Shown here in pieces: positions 17,252 to 36,172 of a stretch of 64,000 nt of DNA (positions are counted from its first letter, which is position 1; each line of letters opens with the position of its first letter). The position numbers were made by a program, and so were the translations under genes. The notes under the pieces are model-generated. The model saw only the letters and a list, made by a program, of their open reading frames with translations. It was not told where the DNA came from and did not search any database. Source of the DNA: Clavelina lepadiformis (lineage: Eukaryota > Chordata > Ascidiacea > Aplousobranchia > Clavelinidae); assembly GCF_947623445.1 (NCBI RefSeq), contig NC_135243.1, forward strand, positions 21,584,479 through 21,648,478, read 5' to 3'.

Positions 17252-17734
17252 CATTCAGACCTCGTTAATCCCAACCCGAACAACGGAATCCCTATTATCC
17301 GACACAAAACAACAAGGAACGGGATTGTTCTATGCATTTTACCCTTATAATCTGGAAATCTTGCTCTCCGACTCCGACACAGAAGTTTTGGAACAAATGT
17401 GCTAAATCAATAGAAAAAAAAACAATAAACCTTATTTTAAAGTACGGAGCGAAAAGAATGGTTGTGAATGCAAGTTATTTTGCGTTTATTGTAGATGACG
17501 AAAATAAAAGCCAATAATCTATGCGCAATGAAAGCAGCAGTCTGACTCCTGGGATTTTGTAATAGGATTGAAAGTCAAGTACAGTAGCCCTACAACCACA
17601 GTTCAGCAGCACTGCCTGATATTCACTACAACAAATTTCGCCCTATTATTATTTTGATTCCGTTTATCCTATTACCACGCTAGACCGACACATTGTTGCG
17701 AAATAAACTGGTCCGGATTAACGAGGTCTGACTG
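17252..17734. mobile_element. Tigger/pogo-like MITE, unit B copy
   Basis: Inverted ends CAGACCTCGTTAATCCC (left) and CAGTCAGACCTCGTTAATCC (right, reverse complement). It is orthologous in position to the A copy at 7894-8367. No coding frame. Confidence 0.65.
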
Positions 17735-18826
17735 CTCGTTTTTATTACTCAAAGCTTAGTTTTGATTTTGAACTAACGCCACGCAGTCGTATAAAAAGTT
17801 AAAACCAAAATTTTAAACCTAAAGTCTCTTTCAAAGACATTCAGTTCATTTTGTTTGCAAATTAAATCTTACATTCTTACAGCAAAACCGAAACCAGAGT
17901 TCAAAATGAGTTAAAGCGTTATGTGCAGTGGTAGGACCAAAATATTGTGTTCTTAAAGTTTGCTTGAGTGAGAAAACGTTTTTTTCATTCCCATCTGATA
18001 ATTCACTCGTTGTAAATATCTTGTTACATAGCGAAAGCTGCATATCAAGTTACGACAGATATGCAGCAATTACACGTAGCTGTCAGTATGGTGTAGTTTC
18101 AGCAAAAGCTTTCAAACATTTTTCCTCCATTTAGCAATAATTACCTTTCTTTCTGTCTGATAGTATGATATACCACAAAAATATACTCGACCAGCTGTGT
18201 CTTATAACAACGGGTAATGTGATGTCACGCAAACTTGTCAGACGAACTGCGTAAATGGTCGCCGCTACGTATATAAGTAGCTTAAGAGTGGTATTTAACG
18301 AGTATTTTTGTTTGGCAGAATAACTTAATGTGGACTTGTGTCTGATTATGGCAAGCAACACAGTCCAGTCTACCAGGTCTAAATTACTGCAGTGAAACTT
18401 CATGGTTTAGTTATATGAGGCCTCGACCAGGTTTTTTTTGGTTGAAAATACAAAACTAAACATTTAACTTAGTATATTTTGATCGTTAAAAACAACACAC
18501 ATCATTTACAGCAAAACTTGCAAACTAAAGTTTTTTCAATCTTTCATTGAAAATGAAGCTAAATCATGTTAAAACACTAAACATGGCATGATCCATGCAA
18601 TGGTTTAGCGGTAATTATTCAATAACACTGTTTCAAAATGGTTTTTTATCGTTTCCAGTAAAAATTAAGTAACATAATAACATTAGTAACATGAAGATCA
18701 AGAAATGTGTTATCAACTTATGAAAATGCTGACTTTTGTGAACTGAAAGTATTGAATAAACAAACCAAACTGCATAACTTTGTATAACTATTAAAAGGAT
18801 CACAAGCTGGTGTTATTAATCGTTTT
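17735..18826. other. Unit-B spacer downstream of FReD gene B
   Basis: Same spacer as 8368-9646, with a few deletions. A ~90-codon minus-strand frame at 18131-18403 is open here and in unit C but broken in A. Its many amino-acid differences from C argue against strong constraint. Confidence 0.4.
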
Positions 18827-24803
<5,977 letters not shown>

Positions 24804-27149
24804 TTCGATAAACTTTTATATAACTTTTTGTAATACTGGTGACTTAAGAACTAAGAAATATCTACAAACCGTGCTCATAAGTAATACGAAGGTTATGAGA
24901 CAATTTTCGCTTGAGCTTATGTCGAAAGATAGTAACGATTTTTATAGAAAACTAGTCATTGTTAATAGTGTTTAATTTTAAAAAGCAAATTTCCATAAAC
25001 ATTTCATCAATGATAATCAACAAGCTGGGAGCCCATTGTGAAAAGATTTATAATACAAGAAAGACATATTAAAATTCCCTTTATTTAGAAACAAATACGG
25101 CTTGGCAAGCTTAGCTATAATAAAAGTCTCTAATAAAGGTCTATTTATACATCAAAACCTTGTCGACTCGTCGGTCCCATAAGAGAAAGGGCTGCTGTTT
25201 AGTTAGGCTATTTCAAACCTTCAATTATTATTTATCTATTTTTAAATAAACGGATTGAAATTACTGACCAGAATAAATAATTTCCGAGTTACGGTCTCAG
25301 TGGCAAGATATTTTTGATAGTATATATTGGTCTACTTATATATGGAACTTGTACACCCAATTTTTATATTGAAAATATTTTAAGCTTGGGGTTGTAATAA
25401 TTTCAATCAGGTAAATAACGTATGAATTCATTTACACGGTAAATAAAAAGTAAGGGTAATATGTTGACTAGATCTTATTTTACAGTGGTTTGAATCCTAT
25501 GCGCTGTACTGCTAGTTTTTTGTTTTAAACTTTGCTTTAAAAAGACGTAACCGAACGACTGATTTTCGATGTTAGAATTCACAACTTGTTCAAACATCGC
25601 CGTTTGTGGGGGAAAAATAAGTGGCGTACACTACAATTCCAAAACATTAAAGAAATACTTCGTCATAGTGGTAACGTTTAAGATTTTTTAACGTCATACG
25701 TTATTCGATGATGTCATCGAATGATAAAAGTTCATCTGGTAAACTTAGCAGTTAATCAGGAAGTGATTAATCGTAAAGCTCCCTAAATTGGAGTCCTACT
25801 AGGTAAGGCAAATATCCCACACAGACATTTTTGAGAGTATGGTTTCTAAAAATGAAGCATAAGTATGTAGCACACGAAATAAATACGAGCAATAAAATAA
25901 TTAATCCACATTTTTAGCACAATATTGAAAAAAAATTATAACTTATAATTATGGTTTGAGATTTTTATGACAAAACGAATGAAGATTTATATCTCTCACA
26001 TTGGGCTGCAAAACAAAATGGCTGCAAAACAAAATGGCTGCAAAACACATTGGGCTGCTAATGGGCTTGGATTCCCAACTATTTCATTTATAAAATCCGC
26101 TTTCATTCAAGGTGTTACGTTTTCCTTATTCTCACTCTTAGATATACAGCAGGCACATCTTTTGTTTAAAAACACCTCGGTTAACTTTTATTCATACCAG
26201 CTCATTTCAGGAGCTTAAAGTCAGGACTGACCGGGCGACTCCCTGTTGGACACGTACGAGTCGAAAGAAATACACGTGTGCTCAATCAAGCAGGAAAAAG
26301 CGCACCCCGCCGCAAGGGAGAACGCAACAAAACACAGCGCAAAAACAAATGCAACAAAGGTCTACATCAACAGATACCACGTCATTCCAATATTATTGTA
26401 TAAATACTTCATCGGAACCAATCCGATTGTCTGTAAAAACCAAAACTTTAATTATTTTCTTAAAGTTTTCTTAATCTCTATCGAATGACCTTTTTTAAGC
26501 CCAACATTCCCAACATTCAACAACATTCTAATAAATCCTTATAGCTACACTTTTACATTGCGGTGGCATCGCCGTGTTCCTTCATGTTTAACTGCCACTG
26601 ATTCATGTTCCCTAATGCTACGCATTGCTTCCGAGCTTGCCACACGTGCTTTCATTAATTAAGGCGCACCTGCTGCATTCTTTCATTGATTAGTTTTCTG
26701 CTTTTTACAAATTAAACGTCTGCATGAAGGTGTTTCGAGATTCGCAATCATTTCGTTTATATCCGACAGAAGACTGTTTTCTTACTAAATTGCTTGTTTT
26801 ACCAAGCTTCAATTTGCTTTGAACTACTGTTTCTACATGCGAATGTTGTACACTTGTACTGACAGAAATGAACACGCAACCTTAACGCATGGCGTCACTA
26901 TACAGCTCTCTATGGCTCCATTATATACTGTATATATTTGTATATAACAAGAAAATCCTTATTTATGCAAAGCAGCGTACACTGGGACTCTAGAATTGAT
27001 TTTGTTCATAGCCAATCACCTTTTTTCAATTATCGTCACATTAAAGTGGTCTTTCATGCAATCAGTAAGACTTTTTTCTTGGTTGTCCTTTGCTACGAGT
27101 TCTTTTAAGTATAATTTTTACGCCATGATGTTGTAAATGAAGCTGGAGC
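24804..27149. other. Unit-B tail
   Basis: The 5' flank of FReD gene B, then sequence shared with the tail of unit C (36300-39430). From about 26110 to 26350 it has a stretch absent from C. A 16-bp sequence (GGCTGCAAAACAAAAT) is repeated about three times at 26008-26056. I see no gene. Confidence 0.4.
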
Positions 27150-27905
27150 AAACTGTTATTTTATTATCCGGCTTAACAGTACTGTATTGTCATTGTAAAT
27201 ATTTAGTGTACTACGAACTGAAGTGCTAGATCTTCTGTCCATTTTACCCCAAGAATATGTCGATTTCAAATGGCCTAAAAAGCTGTCAATCTTTCGACCA
27301 AGTTCTTCTAGAGTCCAACCGTCACAACCATAACTGACCAATGGAAAGTTGCGAGGCTGATATATGCGTAGTATTGTTTATCTTTTTTTACATTTCCAAA
27401 CAAGTTTTCATTTACTTTAATGCAAACCTGATTATGGCCAACGTTTGTCTGACATTTCTTGAGAGCCATTAACGTCCTTGACAGTGTCACCGTTGATACG
27501 AGAAAAGAACTTCCGTGATCAACTTACCAACAATCTTTAATTTCACTGATTGCAAGTAACATGTCAGACAAAGCAACCGAACTTGTAGAAATTTAATCGA
27601 CGTCATCTGCATATTATAATTTGTATATTTCTTTTCCTCCTATCCAGATGCGTCAAATTTTTTATGGATTCTTTTACCTTTGTCTTTTACTTCCCTCCAG
27701 TTTAATTGTTGAAAACCGCAGCTGACAAGGGACATCCACAGCGGACACTTTTGTAATCTTGAACTAGTCAGTTGTGTTAAAATTAAGTCTAACCGAACTC
27801 CATTCGTTTTTGTATAGTTGTAGCAAATAAGCTACAACTTGCTGGGATAAACCCATATTCTTCATGATATTAAACAATTTTCGGTGGTCGACATTTTCGA
27901 GTTTA
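27150..27905 (-). mobile_element. LINE relic, reverse transcriptase fragments
   Basis: Minus-strand blocks in order match a non-LTR reverse transcriptase. They are VDHRKLFNIMKNMGLSQQ and LYKNEWSSVRLNF (about 27905-27780), YADDVD (about 27625-27605), and YGCDGWTLEELGRKIDSFL (about 27330-27270). The last matches the YGCETWTL...IDSF block found after the RT palm in many LINEs. Stops and frame changes separate the blocks. It is a dead copy and a different family from the jockey-like relic at 2.5-3.3 kb. Confidence 0.7.
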
Positions 27906-29390
27906 TTTGTATAATATACGAATTTGTCTTGGCTAGTGTCCAATTTTGTACAATTTTACATTTAATTATACAATTAGGTTATACTTCTACTTGTGAAACA
28001 AACGATTACAACAAAACATACAAAATTCGATAACTGACACCCCATAAATTACTAAAGAACATTCTAGATCTTTCCTGGCCACCATTTAAAATATTATCAG
28101 CGAAATTCAGCGAATAAAAAACTTCAATTTTATGCTTTTTAGTTCTCAATCGCAATATATTTTCCAATTTTAATCCATACGACCTCTAACCAACTTAACT
28201 ATCTTACACCGTCTTAACTACCAGCTATAGCTTGCACCTTGCTATGACTATTAATTATCTTACACCGTCACAGCAAAACCGAAGCCAGAGATATTTAGAA
28301 TGAATTAAAGCGTTATGTGCAGTGGTGACACCACATAACCATTTCTTGGGTAAGAAGAAATTGTTTTGATTCTCGTCTGAAAAATCACACGTTGTAAATA
28401 TCTTGTTACACAAAAAAAGTTGCATATTAATTTACGACAGATATGCAGCAATTACAGGTAGCTGCCAGTATGGTGTAGTTACAGCGAAAGTTTTGAGACA
28501 TTTTTCTTCCGTTTAGCAATAATTACCTTTAATCTCTTTCTGCCTGATAGTATGATATACCACAAAGAATATACTCAACCAGCTGTGTCCTATACCAACG
28601 GGTAATGTGAGGTCACGCAAACTTGTCAGACGAACTGTGTGAATGGTCGCCGTTACGTATATTCCTAGCTTAATAGTGGTATTTAACGAGTATTTTTGTT
28701 TCGCAGAATAACTTAATTTGGACTTGTGCCTGATTATGGCAAGCAACACAGTCCAGTCTACCAGGTCTAAATTACTGCAGCGAAACTTCACAGTTTAGTT
28801 ATATGAGGCCTCGACCATGTTTTTTTGATGAAAATACAGAACTAAACATGTGACTTAGTTTATTTTGATCGTTAAAAACAACAAACATCATTTACAGCAA
28901 AACTTGCAAACTACAGTCTTTTCAACCTTTCATTGAAAATGAAGCTAAATCATGTTAAAACACTAAACATGGCATGATCTATGCAATGGTTTAGCGGTAA
29001 TCATTCAATAACACTGTTTCAAAATTTTTTTATCGTTTCCAGTAAAAATCATTGTTGTTATTTTTAATGAAAATTTCAAATGAAAACTTAAACCAAAATT
29101 GGTAATGGAATTGAAAGTGCTTGAACGTAAAAGAAGGCCGACCAATTCAACAAACTACAAAAATCACAAATACATACAAAAATCACTGGCCACGTTACGA
29201 TATTAAGAAGCAAAATATACTTGACAAGCTATTCCGGGTTATCTAGAAACATGAAATTTGTAACATGAAAATCAAGAAATGTGTTATCAACTTATGAAAA
29301 TGTTGACTTTTGTGAACTGAAAGTATTGAATAAACAAACCAAACTGCATAACTATTAAAAGGATCACAAGCTGGTGTTATTAATCGTTTC
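27906..29390. other. Start of unit C and its spacer
   Basis: Unit C homology begins near 28263 (CAGCAAAACCGAAGCCAGAG, matching 8518 in A), so C lacks the SDR and Tigger portion. A minus-strand frame is open over 28513-28791, as in B. No recognised gene. Confidence 0.4.
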
Positions 29391-32092
29391 CTAAACTGGT
29401 TTGATCTTCATCTCAGTTTTCCTCATCGACTCAAAATTACGCTTCCAGTCAAGCCAGATCAATCCCCTAAAATTATCGTTGATCTCTCCAGGTGTGAGAT
29501 ATTCTCCATTTAAGTTGCTTTCATCGCAATAACCATCCCGAGTATTATACCACCAAGCACCCTGAGATTTTTCTGCGCAGTTGATTCCATTGGTACCAAC
29601 CCACGAATCATGATTATGGTCATAAGAACTGAATTGTTGGTCGTTGTGATAATTACCCAGTGAGTCAATTACAAAACTTTCATCGCATTACAATAATGAC
29701 GATTGATTAATGCGACATTCCGTGATCGGTCGTATCTTACCTGCAGTTCCACTACATCCTCCAACAGTTAATGTGTAATTTGATGATTCTTTACCAACCG
29801 TAAATATTCTGTGAAAACGGACAAATTTATCTAAATACGTCATTTAAACCGAATATCGATATATCCTGTTTATGTGATATTTACCTATATTCGGCGTAGG
29901 CTGTGTTATTTTCAGCATCTTCCAAGTCCACACGCAGTTTATAACTTGCACCCGTTGTAAGTTGGTGGAGTAAATCCAAACCTTGATAATGAGAAATTGA
30001 TTATTCCTTTTTTTTGTTATATGTAATAAATAGGCAACATTGCTTGCATTTGCAACACACCCTGTCTCTTACGTCATTATTACTTTGGATTAAAGTTATT
30101 CAAACGTGTGCTTGAATAGATCATTGAATAACCGTGTTAGTTTCTGAAAACAGAAAACTATAAGATTATTACGATTTTAGCTTAGCCCTTATGCAGTCAT
30201 TATTAGATTTTTTGGAATTTCTGAATTTTGAAGCATTTTTCAAATAACCGAAGACGTTGGATGCATAGTCATAGTCATAGACAATAAGACAATGTGTGGA
30301 AAAGCGTCTCAAATTTCACTTCAAACCTCAAACATCATCAAAAACCATGGTTATAATTCTATGGAAATTAGTGTAAGTCATATCAATTTGTGCACAATTA
30401 ATGTATATAATATATAATATGAAGTGTGAGCAAGTAATAATTCAGAAAAACACTTGATTAGCACGTGGCATGTTTTACAAAAAGAGTTCGACAAAAACGT
30501 ATTTATTCAATGTTGTTCCAGCATAAATAATTGTGGTGTGGATTTTGTTTATAACAAGAATAAATCAAATTCGATCGGTATATACCACTCTACTTAACAA
30601 AGTTGAAAGCTTCAAAATTTGGATTAATTTTCTCAACACTGTATACTAAACTAGGCCTAGGCAAATAGTCATAGGCAAAACATCATAATCTTAAAGCAAA
30701 AGTCAAAAACATATTAGTTTTCTGCACATACCAGAAGATGCTTCACAAATTTTGTAATATTTGCAGTTTATTGGCACAGACAGATAACCATTTTACAACA
30801 TAAATGTTTCTTAACTTACAATTGTTTAAACATAAAACATAACTAACCGAGCCAGAATTCTCCATTTAAACTACCAAATCCTTGTTGGTAAGAAGTCCAG
30901 TTTCGATAAAAATCAACACTTCCATCGAAACGACGTTGAAAAATCTAAGCAGGTATGCTTAACAAAAACTAAAACATTTGCCAACCTTATCTGATCTGTG
31001 CTCATAAAATTTGCTGAACTTACAATCCAACCGCCTCCGTCTGTCTCCATGTCACAATAAACTTGTGTGGCCTTACCACCGATATTTATTGTATAAATTC
31101 CACTCGTGGTGTATCCATTGTCAAATACGACATTGCAGTTATGAGGGGAAATGGACGTTTTCATTTTTTCTATATGAAGTATGAGCAAAATATGTTACAC
31201 AGTAAAAAAACATGGAGCTTTCTATTAAGCATTTACAATAGTTCAAATATGGCTCTCAGGCTATGAAGCGACGTGAGCAGGTGTTACCTGAAAGTTTTCT
31301 TATGGCGTTGTTCAACTTTTGTCCTAGCCCGGCCATTCTATCTGTTATATTCAACGTAAATATAAGTTTTAATTTACATGAAAAAATAAACCTAAACAAA
31401 TACAAACTTCATACAAATTCAACAATTTCCAACAAATTTAATATTAAGTAACTGCTTCTTCGTATTTGTAATACTTTAAACTACTTTTATGACTTAGTTT
31501 AAGTTTTGAATTACTTTCAAGAAGTTGTCTGTAGGCCTATGAATAAAATTGTTTTAAACACGAAGGAGAATTTATATGTTGATTTAAGAAACTTTTAGTG
31601 TTCCGATGTCCTATCTACATTAGTAAGACCAATTAAACACCAAAATCTATCAGAAGACAATCTGGAAAGAAAAAATGAAAGCAATAGTTAGATATAGTTT
31701 TGGAACAAGCAAAGATGATATTTTTTCGGACCAAAAATCCTGTGATCTTGCTCCGAGAATTTAGAACTTGATCTAGGTATGTTTAACAAATTTGCTCTCA
31801 TAAAAATGCTTTTTATTTAATTATAAACTTGGTTCTCCTTTCTTGCTCAAGAACTCAACTTATTATAATCAAAGATTTTTGATATGAGCTGGTCTTACAA
31901 TGAAGTAGCAAATGTTTAACATAACAAGAACTACAGAAAAAACTCCTGCTGCATAATTTATACCCGCGAAAAGCCCAACCCTAATCTAGACAAATATTAA
32001 ATGAATGATGTTTCAAGACAACCCAATTTAAAAAAAAACAACAGTTTAAAAAACTATACAAATTTGAAAAACTGCATAAATTTAAAATTTAC

Positions 32093-32191
32093 CTCTGACC
32101 CGAGAAGTTTCATCATGTAGTTGATTCATCATGTAGCTGGATACATTTCCAATGGCTTTAGTGTGCTGCTGTTGAGAATTTGCCAGGGACT
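32093..32191 (-). other. Chimeric 99-nt stalk exon of FReD gene C
   Basis: The first part is a stalk repeat (SLANSQQQHTKAIGNVS) and the second is a copy of the mini-exon that normally lies upstream (NQLHDETSRVR). They are joined inside one exon, in frame, with phase 1-1 preserved. A complete mini-exon still exists at 35783-35747, so this is the product of recombination between repeats, which also duplicated the flank (31670-31830 resembles 35310-35470). Confidence 0.8.
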
Positions 32192-32640
32192 CTGTAATTG
32201 AGTTAAAGTTATATTACTTTAGCTTTTCAAATTTGTGAATAAAATGAAAATTTATTACGATTGCCAGCATACAAAAATTTAACAACTAAAGACTTTTATC
32301 AGCATATGTTAGCGTTAGTAACTAGTAGTCACTTTCGGACTTGTTAATGCTAATTTGTTTGTTCCTAGTTCATGTTGCCACGTTGTTAATGAGTATCGGT
32401 TGTATGCTCAATTAAATAGATGAAAATAGAACTCATGATTATAAGGAAAGCTTCGCTGAGGCGGAATATGCCACTCTGCTACCTAGAATATTTCCAAGAG
32501 CTTCAACCGACTAATATCCACAATTGGCTGACCTGTCTGTGTAAACATTAGTTTTATTGTAGCTAAAAGTACTGGAACAACAACAGAAATACCTGTAACA
32601 AATTATGTCTAGTAAAACGCTTAGGACAGTGTTTCTAAAC

Positions 32641-33405
32641 GGCTCGGGTTCCAAATAGCGACTGTCAGAACAGCGACTGTCAATAGAGCGACCACACGAC
32701 AGCGATTCATTTAAAACAGCGACTGTCAATAGAGCGACTACACGACAGCGATTCATCAAAAACAGCGACTGCCACAACAGCGACCTCACTTCTTTTATTA
32801 AATCCAAGGCTTACGCGCACACGCACTCTTTCACCCCTCCACACATACCTTCCATCCCCCACACCTCTCTACACACGTATGCACGCACAAACAGGCAAAC
32901 ACTGCGTAGTGAAAGATTGAAACCAAAAGGGACTTTAAAACAACATTTTATTTGGACTATCCATAGAAGTCACATGATTTAAAAAGAAATAGGCTAGTCA
33001 AGCCAAACAACAGAAAGTCGTCAAGCCTTGCAATTGCAATGTGAAAGTAATTATTACATCATTGTAGCGGGTAATTGGTCCAGTGGTGAGTTGATTGTTA
33101 GCGCATTCGCTTGTTCACTGTTCAGTAATAGTAGGCTAGGAGGAGGAGGAGATGATCTTTTTGCAGTTAGGTTATTGAAAGAACTTATTTCGTACGGTTC
33201 CGGTACTTGTTTGCATTTTCTTCCGCTTTTCAATCAAAAAAATATGGTACGCCTAGTTAAGTCGCTATCATAACAGTCGCTGTTTTAATGCGGTCGGCAT
33301 TTATACAATCGCTGTTTGGAATGTCGCTCACTTGATTACGTCGCTATTATGAAGTTGCCATTATGACAGTCGCTGTTTTGACAGTCGCTATCCGGCCTGG
33401 ATGCC
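32641..33405. mobile_element. Foldback-like element 2 (motif-array ends)
   Basis: The left ~135 bp carries AGCGAC nine or so times, spaced 14-17 bp. The right ~140 bp carries the inverse (GTCGCT) at similar spacing. Outer ends begin GGC and share ATAGCGACTGTC. A 9-bp direct repeat flanks it: TTTCTAAAC (32632-32640) and TTTATAAAC (33406-33414). 765 bp, no transposase frame. It lies in the large stalk intron of FReD gene C. Sequence is unlike element 1 but the plan is the same. Confidence 0.75.
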
Positions 33406-34221
33406 TTTATAAACCAAGACGGTGATTTGGTAACGCGGGGGTTGCGTTGTTGAACGTTTTCAAAATCAGAAGAGAAAATGATTTTTTGTGGAACGTTTGC
33501 TTCTGTTCATAAGTTGTTTCACACAATTATATCAAATTTACTAAGCAGAATATTTTATGATTGTCTTGAAAAAATGCACATAATCCTATGTGTACTGCTC
33601 AGTATCATGATACTGTAATAAGCATACTTATAGATTACAATATATTCTATAACGTTTATAACTTTACTGGTCTTCTTCGGATAGTGGGTTGTTGCCTTAG
33701 GACACTTCTTAAGTTTATTTGTTGCCTGTGACGTAACTATGCCTCCTCTGAATGGAAAATAAATAAGCCACACTACAAATTTAGGAAATACATAAAGGTT
33801 TTTTGGTGTATTCCACGATGTATTTTTAGGCGTATATTAAGATGTATTTCACTCACATTATTGCGACCATTCTTGTACACGGTGTGTGACTGCGTGTTTG
33901 ATTTTAGTATCTTATAGATATGCCACTTGTCACTCTTTTTATTGTTTTAGTAAGTTTTATACACACATACACCGTTTACGCCATTACCTACAACTCCCCT
34001 AAGACATGTTACGCTGCCCGCAACTTCTAGTCTCACATCTTACTTATAGTTATCACGCTGTGATTTTGTGGACAAGAGTTTTACTTGCTCTGTCAGATGG
34101 ACTTGTGCGTTTATTGGCGAATGATGAGGAGCGTTGTTTTTATTGCGCACCAGCGAAGAAATTAAAGCAAACGCTTGTGACTACCCGTATAAGAGGAGAG
34201 TGCCAGCAAAGAAGAAGTTAG
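33406..34221. other. Intron sequence of FReD gene C, nothing recognised
   Basis: No match to units A or B and no coding similarity noticed. It is probably inserted repetitive DNA. Confidence 0.35.
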
Positions 34222-34430
34222 CTTCACACTTAGACACCTATTACGTGCAACGACAATCCTATTCGCTGTTGTTAAGTTATTTTGCAATGAAAGACATTTC
34301 AAGCAGGTTTTTAGAAGTATCGTAAATAATCGATTTTCGGCCAAAAACCGAATTTGGACTTTTCACCCGATTCGGTCGTTTTTAATTAATTCTACCTACC
34401 GAAATTTCGATGCACCTCTAAACAATACTA
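34222..34430. mobile_element. hAT-like fragment in FReD gene C
   Basis: 34312-34425 matches the fragment at 23440-23570 and ends CGAAATTTCGATGCACCTCTA, a hAT-like terminus. The adjoining 34224-34315 (CACTTAGACACCTATTACG...) recurs at 54519-54610. Confidence 0.4.
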
Positions 34431-36172
34431 GTTAGAATATAGTAGTGAAATTATGCTAATTTTCATATTTAGCCCTTATTCCTACAGAATTCTCCTGCAG
34501 ATCTGATGATATTATAATCTTATTAGTGCTTTATGGCGTGTATTTGACAATAACCGCTGTAGTCTACTATATTTTGGCCGTGTCTAGTATACGCAACGTA
34601 TTATTACTTCCGAATTACGTCATTCGTACTACAGCGCTCAACGCGTTAATTCTGATGTTGCTAAGTCAGACGTTAGGAGTCTGCTATTAACAGTCTTCCG
34701 TATGCAGTTTATTCTTTGCTCTAAAAACAGTAACCGTATCGTTGAGAATCAATAATAATATATCAATTTTCAGGACATTAACATTTCGGCTTTGGTACTG
34801 TGGTACTTCACTAGGCTATCAGGTTAGCGAACACTCAATCAAGCAATAATTCAAAACAATCAACTCCAACAACACGCCTTGTTAGCGCATTTGTGAACCC
34901 GCGTGATGCTCGAGCTCAAGACTCTGAGATTATGAGACACCAACAACACGCCCAGTTAGAATAAAATAATGGTCAGTGTGTTCATAATAGACCAGTGATT
35001 CTTAGCTCAGTTTTCCCAATTTACTTCGAACAGAACTGAAAATAGAATATGCAACTACTTCCTTAGAATATGCAAAATCCACCTAAAATATTTGCATTGG
35101 CATCAGCTTGTTGTTGTTAGGAATTTGATGGTTTGTTTGTAATAAATAAAACTTATAAACACTCCAAACACAGTTGAAACATGTTGAAAATTTTCATTTT
35201 CATGGTGCTTATAAAATGACCACGATATTGACGATGCCTTTTTTCAGCAACATATCACAGGCACTGAGAACATAGTTCCGAATATTAGTGTGGTAAAAAT
35301 CGTGGAAGGAAAAAATGAAAGCGATAGTTAGATGTAGTTTTGGAACAAGCAAAGATGAAAATTTTTTCGGACCAAAAATCCTGTGATCTTGCTCCGAAAA
35401 TTTAGAACCTGATCTAGGTATGTTTAACAAATTTGCTCTCATAAAAATGCTTTTTATTTAACTGTAAACTTGGTTCCCCTTTGTTTGCTTTCTTGCTCAA
35501 GAACTCAACTTATTATAATCAAAGATTTATGATATGAGCTGGTCTTACAATGAAGTAGCAAATGTTTAACATAACGAGAACTACAGAAAAAACAAACTCC
35601 TGCTGCATAATTTATATGCGCAAAAAGCCCAACCCTAATCTAGACAAATAGTAAATGAATGATGTTTCAAGACAACCCAATTTTAAAAAAACAGCCGTTT
35701 AAAAAACTAAACAAATTTAAAAAAACTGCATAAATTTAAAATTTACCTCTGAGCCGAGAAGTTTCATCATGTAGCTGTTGCACCTGCATTTAAAAAACAG
35801 AACCGATATATTTGTTGTTTGGACCTCATTATGCCCGATAGAATACATATTTTTATCATACTTCTTATATAAAGTTTCAAATATACTTGCCTGTGTGTAA
35901 CCCACAGTCGCTAAAAAAGCAACTGCTGCAATGATGAAAACGCCAACCAAAGTCGCAGCAATTATCCATTTATTTTGACTATTTTCCCTTTTGATTTCGG
36001 GCCTTCTAGGAATTTGTGCTATAAAAAATAATTTGCTTAAAGTTCTAATATCATTACAAAATATGAAGTAAAACATAAACCCGTGTACAAACCGGCATTA
36101 GTTTTACAACTTACGATCAACAATATAGTCCTCGTAAATGTTCTCCTGTTCATTCACATTACGCATTTCCAT

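Larger units (their letters stand above)
29391..36172 (-). pseudogene. FReD gene C, rearranged and probably non-functional
   Basis: Exons in order: 36172-36115, 36018-35891, 35783-35747, a chimeric stalk exon 32191-32093, 31341-31288, 31169-31024, 30944-30848, 29981-29885, 29808-29741 and a final exon ending at 29391. The first nine join in frame: cytoplasmic tail, membrane helix, mini-exon VQQLHDETSRLR, stalk, fibrinogen domain. Differences from A and B: the stalk array is reduced to one chimeric exon; the 5' part of the first fibrinogen exon is replaced ([12 protein letters not shown]); and the acceptor of the final exon, TAG|GTGACTC in A and B, reads TAATTGACTC here, so no in-phase AG acceptor is available. 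The final exon itself is open and has a three-residue-longer pocket loop (WWYNTRDGYCDESNLNGEY). Repeats fill the 3.5-kb stalk intron. The GC donor of exon 2 is CAG|GCAAGT, the best GC consensus of the three. Confidence 0.75.

Noticed and set aside
26246-26488. 80-codon plus-strand frame in the unit-B tail
   Set aside because: It spans a stretch absent from the matching unit-C tail and has no protein features.
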